This document shows, one piece after another, positions 11,638-21,311 of a stretch of DNA of 64,000 nucleotides (the stretch's first letter is position 1; every line of letters starts with the position of its first letter). The notes under the pieces were generated by a model. That model made no database searches. It was not told where the DNA came from and saw nothing but the letters and a program-made list of their open reading frames with translations. The translations under genes and the position numbers were made by a program. Origin of the DNA: CAVPMW01 sp963706515 (lineage in GTDB: Bacteria > Chloroflexota > Anaerolineae > Anaerolineales > UBA4823). Where the stretch lies: assembly GCA_963706515.1 (NCBI GenBank), contig CAVPMW010000017.1, forward strand, positions 186,001 through 250,000, given 5' to 3'.

Positions 11638-14605
11638 ATGACATTTGAAGATATGGACCTCGATTCTGATCTGGAGCCAACCGAAGAACCACCGCCTCCC
11701 GAAGAGTCCGGCAACCGCACTTTCTTGATTGCTGCCGGGATCCTGGGAGGGATCACCGTTCTGGCTCTGATCTGTATGGTTCTGTACGCTCTGGTTCTCC
11801 TTCCACGCCAGCGGATAGCCCAGCAGGGGCAGATCGCGACCGTCAATGCACAAAATACCCAGGTAGCCCTGGCGATTACCCAGACTTCGTCTGCACTGAG
11901 AAAGCCCACCAACACCCCGGTATCATCGAACGCCGGGGGAGCTGCCTGGTTAGGCATTATCGGACAGACACTGAATTCTGCAATTGCGGAATTAATGAAC
12001 CTCCTGCAGGATCAAAAAGGCGTTCTGGTCGGTGGATTAGAACCCGGCAGCCCGGCTGAGCAATCCGGCTTAAAGCCGAACGGGCAGAACGTTGCCATAG
12101 GCGGCGACGTAATCACTGCAGTAGATGGACAGCCAGTTAGTACCCTTCAGGACATCGAGACCATACATCAGCCAGCATAAGCCAGGGCGATACAGTCAAC
12201 GTCACTTTCCTGCGGGATGGACAAGAACAGACGGTTCCAATCACCTTGGGAGCAGGGTCAGCAGCCGGGCAGCTTGCCTGGTTGGGTATTGTCGGACAGG
12301 CGCTGGATCCTGCCACTGCGGGTGCAATGAACCTGGCGCAGGATCAAAAAGGTGTTCAGGTCGGTGGATTAGAGCCTGGCAGTCCGGCTGAGCAATCCGG
12401 CTTGAAGCCAAACAACCAGGTAGCCACTGTGAATGGGCAAAACGTTCCCATAGGCGGCGATGTTGTCACTGCAGTAGATGGAAAGCCAGTTAGTACGCCT
12501 CAGGACATCGAGAGCATCATCAGCCAGCATAAGCCGGGCGATTCGGTCAACCTCACTTACCTGCGGGATGGACAGGAACAGACGGTTCCAATCACCTTGG
12601 GAGCGCGGTCAGCTGCCGGGGGAACGCCCTGGCTGGGTGTTACTGGACAGGCGCTGGATCCTGCCACTGCGGGTGCAATGAACCTGGCGCAGGATCAAAA
12701 AGGCGTTCTGGTCGGTGGATTAGAGCCTGGCAGCCCGGCTCAGCAATCCGGCTTGCAGCCAAACGACCAGGTAGCCACTGTGAATGGGCAAAACGTTCCC
12801 ATAGGTGGCGACGTTGTCACTGCAGTGGATGGAAAGCCAGTTAGTACGCCTCAAGACATCGAGAGCATAATCAGCCAGCATAAGCCGGGCGATTCGGTCA
12901 ACGTCACTTACCTGCGGGATGGACAGGAACAGACGGTTCCAATCACCTTGGGAGCACGGTCAGCTGCCGGGGGAACGACCTGGCTGGGCGTTACTGGACA
13001 GGCGCTGGATCCTGCCACTGCGGGTGCAATGAACCTGGCGCAGGATCAAAAAGGTGTTCAGGTCGGTGGATTAGAGCCTGGCAGCCCGGCTGAGCAATCC
13101 GGCTTGCAGCCAAACGACCAGGAAGCCACTGTGAATGGGCAAAACGTTCCCATAGGCGGCGATGTTGTCACTGCAGTAGATGGAAAGCCAGTTAGTACCC
13201 CTCAGGACATCGAGAGCATACATCAGCCAGCATAAGCCGGGCGATACGGTCAACGTCACTTACCTGCGGGATGGACAGGAACAGACTGTTCCAATCACCT
13301 TGGGAGCGCAGCAAGCAGCCGGGGGAACGCCCTGGCTGGGCGTTACTGGACAGGCGCTGGATCCTGCCACTGCGGGTGCAATGAACCTGGCGCAGGATCA
13401 AAAAGGTGTTCTGGTCGGTGGATTAGAGCCTGGCAGCCCGGCTGAGCAATCCGGCTTGCAGCCAAACGACCAGGTAGCCACTGTGAATGGGCAAAACGTT
13501 CCCATAGGCGGCGACGTTGTCACTGCAGTGGATGGAAAGCCAGTTAGTACCCCTCAGGACATCGAGAGCATACATCAGCCAGCATAAGCCGGGCGATTCG
13601 GTCAACCTCACTTACCTGCGGGATGGACAGGAACAGACGGTTCCAATCACCTTGGGAGCACGGCCAGCAGCCGGGGGAACGCCCTCGCTGGGCGTTACTG
13701 GACAGGCGCTTAGCTCTGCTATTGCCAACCTGATGGGCTTATCTCCGGATCAAAAAGGCGTTCTGGTCGGTGGATTAGAACCCGGCAGCCCGGCTGAGCA
13801 ATCCGGCTTGAAGCCGAACGGGCAGAATGTTTCCATAGGTGGCGACGTTGTCACTGCAGTAGATGGACAGCCAGTTAATACCCCTCAGGACATCGAGACC
13901 ATAATCAGCCAGCATAAGCCGGGCGATACAGTCGAAGTCACTCTCCTGCGGAATGGACAAGAACAGACTGTTCCAATTACCTTGGGATCGCAGCAAGTAG
14001 CCGGGCGACCAGCATGGCTGGGTATTCTCGGACAGGCGCTGAGCTCTGCTATTGCCAACCTGATGGGCCTATCTCCAGACCAAAAAGGCGTCCTCGTCGG
14101 TGGATTAGAGCCGGGCAGCCCGGCTGAAACGGCTGGCATGTTCCCGAACGACCAGGTGGCTACGATCAACGGGCAAGATGTTGCCCTTGGTGGTGATATC
14201 GTCACATCTGTCAATGGAACACCGGTCACCATTCCTCAGGATATTCAGACGATCCTTAACCAACTTAAACCAGGCGACACGGTAAACGTACAGTTCATGC
14301 GGGACGGGAAGTTACAAACCATTCCCATTGTGCTGGCGCCTCGACCTGCAGGTGCAATCCCGACACCGACGCCGGTAGTTGCAGTAGCGCTTGCCCCAAC
14401 TGTATCTACAATAGATCCGCGAACAGCCACTGTCGCTGCCTTGCTCACCCAGGCAGCAGTCAATACCCGCACGGTCGTGCCAACAGCAACCGCACTCCCC
14501 CAGACAGGATTTGCGGATGAAGTAGGTTTGCCAGCACTGCTGGGTCTGGCAATACTATTGATCGCGGTGATATTTATCGCCCGCCGATTGCGGACTGCCA
14601 GTTAG
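11638..14605 (+). CDS. Surface protein with seven tandem PDZ domains and LPXTG anchor (frameshifted)
   Basis: The start at 11638 has a perfect AGGAGG. An acidic N-terminal tail precedes a membrane helix (about residues 28-52). Then come seven PDZ modules of about 117 residues, each with the core [T/A/P]-W-L-G-[V/I], VGGLEPGSPAEQSGL, GGDVVTAVDGKPV and KPGDSVNLTYLRDGQEQTVPITLG. After a Thr/Pro/Ala linker the protein ends in LPQTGF, a hydrophobic helix and RRLRTAS, a classical sortase sorting signal. Four one-base insertions (near 12164, 12185, 13220 and 13572) break the frame. Corrected length is about 987 residues. PDZ domains of this type normally bind C-termini or unfolded chains. No protease domain is present, so it may be an adaptor for the envelope cluster. 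Confidence 0.8.
11941..14340 (+). repeat. Tandem array of seven PDZ-coding repeats, about 351 bp unit
   Basis: Equivalent bases of successive units fall at 12300, 12651, 13002, 13354, 13706 and 14036. Spacings are 351, 351, 352, 352 and 330 bp. The 352-bp units each carry one extra base. The unit beginning near 13680 lacks an 18-bp segment and so is 330 bp; the first unit lacks the same segment. Units 2-5 are almost identical in sequence, which suggests recent unequal crossing-over or gene conversion. Confidence 0.9.
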
Positions 14606-14617
14606 TCCCATCTACAC

Positions 14618-14666
14618 GCGGAAGGAACCAGGGTGAAGCCGGCAGGCTCTTCCTGGTTCCTTCCGC
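14618..14666. terminator. Bidirectional hairpin terminator
   Basis: A perfect 15-bp inverted repeat (GCGGAAGGAACCAGG at 14618-14632 and its complement at 14652-14666) lies between the convergent PDZ and phosphohexomutase genes and is followed by a T-rich stretch. Confidence 0.8.
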
Positions 14667-14688
14667 TTTCGATTTAAATCAGGAACAA

Positions 14689-16150
14689 TTATCCCGTGAT
14701 GGTCTCCGCGACCTGCTTGCCATAATCCATTAATGCACTGACCATCTCCGGGCTGCGCCCTTCAGCATAAACCCTGAGCACGGGCTCGGTCCCGGAAGGT
14801 CGGATCAGCAGCCAGGAGTCGTCATTCAGCAGGTATTTGACGCCGTCTTTCGAGAGGGTCTCGCGCACGCCTTCGTTCCCGATCGAGGCAGGGGTTTTTT
14901 CGATCAGGTAGTTTGTCATCGTAGCTTTTGCCACAGGATGGCTCAGGCGCAAATCACTGCGCCGGTAAAAAGCGGGACCGTACTCCTGGAGCAAGCCTTC
15001 CACAAGCTCAAAAAGGGTGCTCCCTGACCTTGCTACGAGCTCAACCAACAATAAGCCCATGAGGATTCCATCTCCTTCAGGAATGTGACCGCGAAAGGAA
15101 ATACCACCTGATTCCTCCCCCGATTAAGATCTCCTCACGCAGCATGTACTCGGCAATATGGTTAAATCCCACCGGCGTCTCGTATACGGGCACGCCATAT
15201 TTCGCTGCCAGGCGGTCGATCATCCGAGTGGTAGAAACCGTCCGCACCACCGGACCTTTCCAGCCGCGCGTTTCGATCAGGTAGCGCATGGCTAATGCCA
15301 TGATCTTGTGCGGGTCGACAAAATTACAGCGCTCGTCCATGGCGCCTGTCCGGTCTGCATCGCCATCCAGTGCCAGGCCGAGGTTTCCCATATCCGTGCT
15401 GATTGCGCCGGCAAGTGCGCTCAGGTAGCGCGCGATTGGCTCGGGATGGACGCCGCCGAAGCCGGGATTCATTTCCCCTCGGATTTCCTGGACCTCACAG
15501 CCGGTTCCTTGAAGGATGCCCTTGATCACTCCCCGGCCTGAACCATACATAGAATCTACGACGACCCGTTGAGGATTCTCGGCAATTGTATCGAAATCGA
15601 TCAAGGTGCGCAGGTGGTCGTAGTATGCCGGGATGGGGTTGAAGCGCTGGATCAAACCCTTGGTGCGCGCCTGGTCATAGTCCATCAGGTTTGGTCCCCG
15701 CCCAAGGCTCTCGTTGTCGTTCAAATAGACTTCAACCCGGCGGCATTGCTCATCGGTTGCTGAGCCACCGTAAGCAGCTTTGAGCTTGACGCCATTGTAA
15801 CGCGGGGCGTTGTGCGAAGCGGTGATCATTACACCGCCGACTGCGCCGGTATTGCACACGGTAAATGAGATCGCAGGAGTAGGCGCATCAGCCTGCGAGA
15901 GGATGACTGAATACCCATTTGCTGCCAGCACGCGCGCCACTTCTGTAGCATAGCGATCGGATAAGAAGCGGGTATCGAAACCCACCACCATTTTTTGCGG
16001 GTCAAACGTAGAAGAGGCAACCGCCCCATTATTCCAAGATTCAGACTTGACCGCATCTGCGATGGCCTGGGCAACCAGGCGCAGGTTTTGAAATGTAAAC
16101 GTTTCTGAGATTACTGCGCGCCAGCCATCGGTTCCAAAGTGTATCGGCAT
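14689..16150 (-). CDS. Phosphoglucomutase/phosphomannomutase family protein (frameshifted)
   Basis: An alpha-D-phosphohexomutase, interconverting hexose 1- and 6-phosphates for glycogen and cell-surface sugar synthesis. The start FGTDGWRAVI, the catalytic-serine loop GVMITASHNAPRYNGVKLK, the metal loop LDGDADRTGA and the C-terminal phosphate loop RPSGTEPVLRVY are all present. The sugar-binding loop GEESGGISF is interrupted near 15115 by one extra G in a run of five. Removing it joins the 16150-15077 and 15060-14689 parts into about 486 residues. The GGAGGG ribosome site at the ATG supports the start. Substrate preference (glucose, mannose or glucosamine) cannot be read from the sequence. Confidence 0.9.
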
Positions 16151-16220
16151 TTATCCCTCCATAAGATGAGCGTGGGAGTGATTGTATCATCACCGTATGG
16201 TTTCAGAAAGCTAGTGCCTT

Positions 16221-16320
16221 TCCAGGCTCAAATTGATAACCAGGTTTGCGCCTGGACAAAGCTTAAAGTGTTCCGTTCCTTACCGATTTAAACTTAATAA
16301 TCAGGTTTGGACGGAACACT
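16221..16320. repeat. Dispersed double-hairpin repeat, copy A
   Basis: An inverted repeat TCCAGGC (16221-16227) / GCCTGGA (16250-16256) is followed by AGTGTTCCGT (16267-16276) / ACGGAACACT (16311-16320). A close relative lies at 59891-60002 with the same order, the shared segment GCCTGGACAAAGCTTAAAG, and the same second hairpin. Confidence 0.8.
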
Positions 16321-16445
16321 AGAATCCCAGGGGCGGGTCACCGGGATGGTGGTGGCATCAATCTTGCAAACGGGTTACCTGGGATACCAGGTGCAATCCG
16401 CTGGAGCGGACAAGATATTCACAGCGAGCAATGATTCGATCATGT

Positions 16446-16451
16446 TAAAAT
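16446..16451 (+). promoter_or_regulatory. Extended -10 box, probably leaderless start
   Basis: TAAAAT preceded by TGT lies 7 nt before the ATG at 16459. A perfect inverted repeat ACCTGG-gata-CCAGGT at 16377-16392 upstream could be an operator. Confidence 0.45.
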
Positions 16452-16458
16452 AAATCCT

Positions 16459-18224
16459 ATGGATGAAGAACAGCTGCTGGTCATTAGTTTGCTGCAGCGC
16501 GAGCCGCTCTTTGATGGTTTGGATGAAAACCAGCTGGCTGAGATTTCAGGCTATTTCCGGCGAATCGTATACCCGCGCAACACGGTAATCTATTCGGAAA
16601 ACAGCCCTCCCGATGCTTTCTTTATTGTATTTAATGGGAAGGTACGGATCAGCAAGTCGGCCAAAAAGGGAGAGTACCTGGTCAATATCCTGGGTCCGGG
16701 CGATTATTTTGGGGAACAGGCTTTAGTATATAACCGCCTGCATGCCACTACCGCAGCGACCATCGAACGGACGACCCTGCTGCGCATCGAAGCCGGTGCT
16801 TTCTTCCAGTCTTGTCAACGAGTATCCCGATATTTATTCCGATCTTTCTATAGTGGCAGAGAGTCATCGCCTGGCCCTGAAGCGGAAATTTAATTTTATT
16901 AGACCGGATGAGGTGGTCTATTTCCTATCCAGGAAGCACCCGCTCTTTTTGATTACATCCCTGATTTGGCCGGCTGTTTTATGCCTCGTCTCTGTCCCAG
17001 TGCTTCTGCTCGGCTTATACTGGAATATGACCCCTGCCGTAAACAGCTGTTTGTTTACCCTGGGGATGCTGATGTTCCTCTTCTCCATCCTTTGGGCGGT
17101 CTGGAATGCGATCGATTGGGGCAATGATTATTATTTTGTAACCAATCTACGCGTGATCTGGCTGGAAAAAATCATCGGCTTGTACGAAAGCCGAACCGAA
17201 GCGCCGCTGGATACAATCCTGGCAGTAAATACCTTCACCGAGCTGTTAGGACGCTGGCAGGATTTCGGGAATGTATCGGTGCGTACGTACACCGGCAAGA
17301 TCGACATGCCTCACATGCGCCATCCTTATGCGTTCGAAGGATTCGTCAAGCGCTACCAGAGAAGATACCTGGTTATCTCGAAGGAAGGGGAAGCGCGCTT
17401 GATGGAGGAGGAATTGGACGAAGCCCTGCGGCGGAAGATAGCCAATCCTTACGAAATGCCCACCATCATCTCCCCAATCCGCTCCCCCGCGGCAAATGCA
17501 GCTCCCAAAGCCAAACCGGAAGGTTATTGGGGGCAATTGCGACACACGTTTCTCAAAGTGCGGTTTGAACAGGATGGTGTAATCACCTACCGCAAGCACT
17601 GGATTTCGCTGATCCGCAAATGCTGGATCCCATTATTCGTCCTGTTCGTCCTTCTAGCAATCTCCTTCGGGTGGGGATGGTTTCAATCCACGCGCAGCTG
17701 AAATGATCTTCTCCCCCAGTGCGCTGCTCCTGTGTGGAGGTCTGGTGTATGGCATGGACCTGTTATGGCTGCTCTACTGCTACCTGGATTGGAATAACGA
17801 TATTTACCAGGTAACCCCAACGCATATCCTGGACATTGAACGGAAACCCCTTGGAGAGGAATTAAAGAAAAGTGCGCCTCTTGAATCGATCTTAAGTGTC
17901 GAACACGAGCGGGCAAATATTATCCAAAACCTGTTTAACTACGGTTATGTAACCAGCAATGTTGGCGAAACGAAGTTTGTATTCAGAGACGTCTATAACC
18001 CCGGACTTGCTCACCAGGATATCGTCGACACGCGCGAAGCACTCTTTCGCAAGAGAAGAGAAACTGAAGCGGCAGCCGAACGCGAGCTCATGGTTAAATG
18101 GTTAGTCACCTATTATTCACAAACAGCCGATCCGGAAGTCTTCGAAAATCCACCCAACCTCCAAAATCCACCAAATCCCCAAGACCCCCAAAATCCTTCA
18201 AATCCAGGCGAGATTTCAGGGTAA
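16459..18224 (+). CDS. Cyclic-nucleotide-binding and membrane PH-domain protein (frameshifted)
   Basis: Residues 1-115 form a CRP-like cyclic-nucleotide-binding domain (LFDGLDENQLAEISGYF, GPGDYFGEQALVY). Two membrane helices (LITSLIWPAVLCLVSVPVLL, LFTLGMLMFLFSILWAVW) and a bacterial PH-like domain (NDYYFVTNLRVIWLEKIIGLYE, EAPLDTILAVN) follow. A second helix pair and a second PH-like half (NDIYQVTPTHILDIERKPLGEE, LESILSVEHERANIIQNLFNYG) come after that. The C-terminus is an Asn-Pro repeat. One-base insertions near 16808 and 17680 split it; corrected length is about 588 residues. There is no DNA-binding helix, so a second messenger probably controls a membrane event, not transcription. Partner and ligand are unknown. 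Confidence 0.75.
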
Positions 18225-18227
18225 AAT
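18222..18227 (+). promoter_or_regulatory. -10 box of def, probably leaderless
   Basis: TAAAAT overlaps the stop codon of the preceding gene and lies 8 nt before the def ATG. No Shine-Dalgarno sequence is visible. Confidence 0.4.
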
Positions 18228-18235
18228 AACGCACT

Positions 18236-18802
18236 ATGGCGATTCGAGAGATCACAACGGTGCCTGACCCTGTCCTGCGGAAAAAAGCCCGCAAGGTAAC
18301 AGATTTTGGTCCAGAACTGATCAAGCTGCTCGACGATATGGTTGAGATGATGCGCGAGGCGCCGGGCGTTGGCCTGGCAGCCCCCCAGATTGGTGTCTCG
18401 CAGCGGGTGATCGTGGTCGAATTTGGGGATGAGGAAGATGAAGAGGTACCCCGCAAGCTGTATATGCTCGTCAACCCAGAGATTACCCGCCTATCGCCAG
18501 AAGTATTGCTGGGCACCGAGGGTTGTCTTTCGATCCCGGGATTCGCTGGCGATGTAGAACGGTCAGTAGAAATAACCGTACGCGGTCTAAATCGCTCTGG
18601 AAAGCCGGTAAAGATTAAAGCCAAAGGCTGGTTGGCGCGTATCTTCCAACATGAGATCGACCATCTGGACGGAATATTATTTACCGACCGTGCTGAGAAG
18701 GTCTGGAAGGTCGAGCAAGCTCCCGCGCAGGTTACTCCCGGTAGATTAATTGCCACAGCTGAAAGCGTTATCTCTATAAACTGCCAACCTGTGCCACGGT
18801 GA
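18236..18802 (+). CDS. def: Peptide deformylase
   Basis: Removes the N-formyl group from nascent proteins in the cytoplasm. All three diagnostic motifs are present: GVGLAAPQIG (about residue 44), EGCLSIPG with the metal-ligand Cys, and HEIDHLDG with the two metal-ligand His and the catalytic Glu. The 188-residue length is normal. The stop codon lies inside the left arm region of the downstream hairpin. recF follows 27 bp later. Confidence 0.95.
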   Translation: MAIREITTVPDPVLRKKARKVTDFGPELIKLLDDMVEMMREAPGVGLAAPQIGVSQRVIVVEFGDEEDEEVPRKLYMLVNPEITRLSPEVLLGTEGCLSIPGFAGDVERSVEITVRGLNRSGKPVKIKAKGWLARIFQHEIDHLDGILFTDRAEKVWKVEQAPAQVTPGRLIATAESVISINCQPVPR

Positions 18803-18820
18803 TATCCCTCCGTGGCTTTT
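18793..18820 (+). terminator. Hairpin terminator after def
   Basis: GCCACGG (18793-18799) pairs with CCGTGGC (18810-18816), followed directly by TTTTATTT. It overlaps the end of def and sits only 14 bp before recF, so it may attenuate rather than end transcription. Confidence 0.6.
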
Positions 18821-18829
18821 ATTTGAAAG

Positions 18830-20080
18830 ATGTACCTGACGCATATCTCCCTGACGAATTTCCGCAACTTCACCCGCCTGGATGTAGATGTCCCTGGGGG
18901 GGCATTGCTGCTGGTTGGCAGCAACGCTCAGGGAAAGACCAGCCTGCTTGAAGCGATATATTTTCTAGCCGCCTTTGTCTCCTTCCACGCCAGCAGCGAC
19001 CGGGAGCTGATTAATTTTCTGGCGGCACGCGAGCCGCTGGCTGTCACCCGCATCCTGGCAGATTACCAACAAGGACAGCTCTCTCACCGGCTGGAAGTGC
19101 GCGTTATCCAGGAGAATGAGGGCATTAACGGCGCAACACGAGTGCGCAAAGAGGTCCTGCTGGACGGGGTCAAACGGAGAACCGGTGAAGCCCTGGGCGC
19201 TTTTAATGCAGTCCTATTTTTACCGCAGATGCTGCGGATCGTGGACGGCTCGCCTGATGAGCGGCGCAGGTTTATGAACCTGGCGATCAGCCAGATCGAT
19301 CCCCGCTATGCTGCCACTCTATTAGAATTCAACCATGTGCTCAACCAGCGGAATGCCCTGCTCAAACAGCTCAACGAGCGCGGCGGCGACCCGGACGAGA
19401 TGAGCTTCTGGGACGAACAGCTGGCAGCCAACGGGGCAGTGCTGATCCTGTCACGCGTTAAAGCTCTCCAGGAGCTGGAACGATTGGCGGTGCGCTTTCA
19501 CCAAGAGCTGACCCGCAGCCAGGAGGTCCTCCGTATTCATTACCAACCGTCTTACGATCCGCTGCAGCCACCCCCAGGCGGGGCTCGCAGCGGAGCCCGC
19601 GGGAAGCCCCCCAAGCAAATCCGCCTGCCGATGCAGACCCCTATCGATCGCAGCGGACTGTCCCTGGAGAAAATCCAACAAGGGTACCTGAGCTGCCTGG
19701 GCGACCTGAGGAAAGAGGACATCCAACGCGGCATGACCAGCACAGGTCCCCAGCGAGATGAGTTCCGCTTTTTAGCAAATGGGATGGACCTGGGTACCTA
19801 CGGGTCGCGCGGGCAGGCGCGCACTGCTATCCTGTCGCTGAAACTGGCAGAGGTCGAGTGGATGAAAGGCAAGACTGGTGAGTGGCCGGTGCTGCTCCTC
19901 GACGAGGTCCTGGCTGAGCTCGATATTGAACGGCGTGATGACTTGCTCGGCAGGATTTCAAGCAGCGAGCAAGCATTAATGACCACAACCGACCTGGACT
20001 TATTCGATAGGAAATTCGTGGATCAGGCGACGATCTGGCACGTCCGGGCAGGTCGCCTGGAAATGGTGAAAGATGGATAA
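18830..20080 (+). CDS. recF: DNA replication and repair protein RecF
   Basis: An SMC-like ATPase that loads RecA at gaps through RecOR. The start YLTHISLTNFRNF is typical. Walker A is GSNAQGKTS (about residue 31), the family signature is TGPQRDEF with YGSRGQAR, and Walker B is VLLLDEVLAELD. Its 416 residues are slightly longer than usual because of a Pro/Gly-rich insertion near residue 245 (PPPGGARSGARGKPP). It is unusual in lying next to def and a MOSC gene rather than dnaN/gyrB. Its stop overlaps the next start by 8 bp. Confidence 0.95.
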   Translation: MYLTHISLTNFRNFTRLDVDVPGGALLLVGSNAQGKTSLLEAIYFLAAFVSFHASSDRELINFLAAREPLAVTRILADYQQGQLSHRLEVRVIQENEGINGATRVRKEVLLDGVKRRTGEALGAFNAVLFLPQMLRIVDGSPDERRRFMNLAISQIDPRYAATLLEFNHVLNQRNALLKQLNERGGDPDEMSFWDEQLAANGAVLILSRVKALQELERLAVRFHQELTRSQEVLRIHYQPSYDPLQPPPGGARSGARGKPPKQIRLPMQTPIDRSGLSLEKIQQGYLSCLGDLRKEDIQRGMTSTGPQRDEFRFLANGMDLGTYGSRGQARTAILSLKLAEVEWMKGKTGEWPVLLLDEVLAELDIERRDDLLGRISSSEQALMTTTDLDLFDRKFVDQATIWHVRAGRLEMVKDG

Positions 20081-20555
20081 CAGCGTTCAAAATGGGCGGA
20101 TCGTGCAAATCAATATCTCTAAGGGCGGGGTTCCTAAATATGCCATCCAGGAAGTTGAAGTAACCTTTGAAGGGCTGGCTGGGGACCAGCATAACGACCG
20201 GGTAAACCATGGCAGCCCAGAACAGGCAGTCTGCCTGTATTCAGTCGAATTGATCCAGGCTTTACAGGCGGAAGGTCACGCGATCTTTCCCGGAGCAGCC
20301 GGTGAAAATGTTACCTTGGAAGGAGTACCCTGGGAGGCGATGCAGCCTGGACGGCAGCTCTATCTGGGCAGCGAGGTGCTGCTAGAGATCACCGACTTCA
20401 CCACACCTTGCACGAAAATGATCCCATACTTCAAGGCAGGTGATTTCAATCGCATCTCCCAGCTCAAAAACCCGGGCTGGTCGCGAGTTTATGCCCGCGT
20501 GCTCTCCCCTGGCAGTCTTCGCACAGGTCAGGAAGTGAGCTTGCTCAACTTATAG
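20073..20555 (+). CDS. MOSC domain-containing protein
   Basis: A 160-residue stand-alone MOSC domain, the fold found at the C-terminus of molybdenum cofactor sulfurases and in YiiM-like proteins. Conserved features are GLAGDQHNDRVNHGSPEQAV, PGAAGENVTLEG and the Cys in TTPCTKM that is expected to carry or transfer sulfur. It may act on molybdenum cofactor or molybdenum-dependent reductions; an MsrP molybdoenzyme lies at 55698-56726 in this window. Its 3' end overlaps convergent rsmG by 11 bp. Confidence 0.88.
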   Translation: MDNSVQNGRIVQINISKGGVPKYAIQEVEVTFEGLAGDQHNDRVNHGSPEQAVCLYSVELIQALQAEGHAIFPGAAGENVTLEGVPWEAMQPGRQLYLGSEVLLEITDFTTPCTKMIPYFKAGDFNRISQLKNPGWSRVYARVLSPGSLRTGQEVSLLNL

Positions 20556-21258
20556 GTCTTTTGCTGGGGATGCCTGCGCGGCGGGGGTAATTCGGCGGCG
20601 TGGCAGCCACCTTATCAATGACGACCAGGTAGCGCTCTTCGACAACGCCCGGTAGTATGACGGGAATGAGCTTGTGCAGACAGCCTCCCAACAAGTGGAT
20701 GGCGTGTTGGGCTGTGTGAGTCTCAGCCGGTGCTGATTCCCCTTTCATTGCCAGCATCGATCCCCCGATGTGCAGTAAAGGCAACAAATACTCAGCCAGG
20801 ACGCCCATCCCGGCGACTGCCCGAGCCAAAGCCCAATCGTAATTCTCCCGGTAACGAAGGTCTTGCCCAATGTCTTCGGCGCGTCTTTGCAGGATTTCGA
20901 CGCCGGTTAATTGGAGCTCAGCGACAACGGTTCTGCAGAACTGAGCTTTCTTGCCGACTGATTCGACAAGAGTCAGGTGCATATCGGGCAGGATGATCTT
21001 AAGCGGGATTCCAGGAAAACCCGCTCCGGTGCCGATATCGATGACCTTGCCAGTATTGGAGGATTTCATTACCAGCAGGCAGCTGAGCGAATCCAGGAAA
21101 TGCTTGGTGCGGATCTGATCGGGATGGTCAATTGTAGTGAGATTGTGGATGGCATTCCATTCGATGAGCAAATCTTCGTAAGTTTGCAGGGCGTTCAGCT
21201 GCGCGCTGGATAGCTTCAGATCCAGCAGCAGCCTGGCGGATTGGGCGAATTCCTTCAT
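20545..21258 (-). CDS. rsmG: 16S rRNA (guanine527-N7)-methyltransferase RsmG
   Basis: Methylates G527 of 16S rRNA using S-adenosylmethionine. The N-terminal half has NAIHNLTTI and KHFLDSLS. The SAM-binding loop is VIDIGTGAGFPGIPLKI, followed by LVESVGKKAQFCR and ARAVAGMGVLAEYLLPLL. At 237 residues the length is normal. The ATG lies 7 nt downstream of a TATAAT box, which suggests a leaderless transcript. Its promoter overlaps that of the divergent C39 peptidase gene. Confidence 0.95.
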   Translation of the reverse strand: MKEFAQSARLLLDLKLSSAQLNALQTYEDLLIEWNAIHNLTTIDHPDQIRTKHFLDSLSCLLVMKSSNTGKVIDIGTGAGFPGIPLKIILPDMHLTLVESVGKKAQFCRTVVAELQLTGVEILQRRAEDIGQDLRYRENYDWALARAVAGMGVLAEYLLPLLHIGGSMLAMKGESAPAETHTAQHAIHLLGGCLHKLIPVILPGVVEERYLVVIDKVAATPPNYPRRAGIPSKRPIS

Positions 21259-21265
21259 ACTTTCG

Positions 21266-21271
21266 ATTATA
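21266..21271 (-). promoter_or_regulatory. -10 box of rsmG, probably leaderless
   Basis: TATAAT on the minus strand lies 7 nt before the rsmG start codon. The -35 is weak. Confidence 0.55.
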
Positions 21272-21276
21272 ACTGC

Positions 21277-21305
21277 TTGTCAAACTTGCAGACATTGACT
21301 AAAAT
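21277..21305 (+). promoter_or_regulatory. Sigma70-type promoter of C39 peptidase gene, probably leaderless
   Basis: TTGTCA (21277-21282), 17-bp spacer, TAAAAT (21300-21305). The ATG at 21312 begins 7 nt after the -10. Confidence 0.65.
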
Positions 21306-21311
21306 CATGTT

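Noticed and set aside
11638..14605. CRISPR array as an explanation of the regular repeats.
   Set aside because: The 351-bp unit is protein-coding and encodes a PDZ domain. There are no short direct repeats with unique spacers anywhere in the window.
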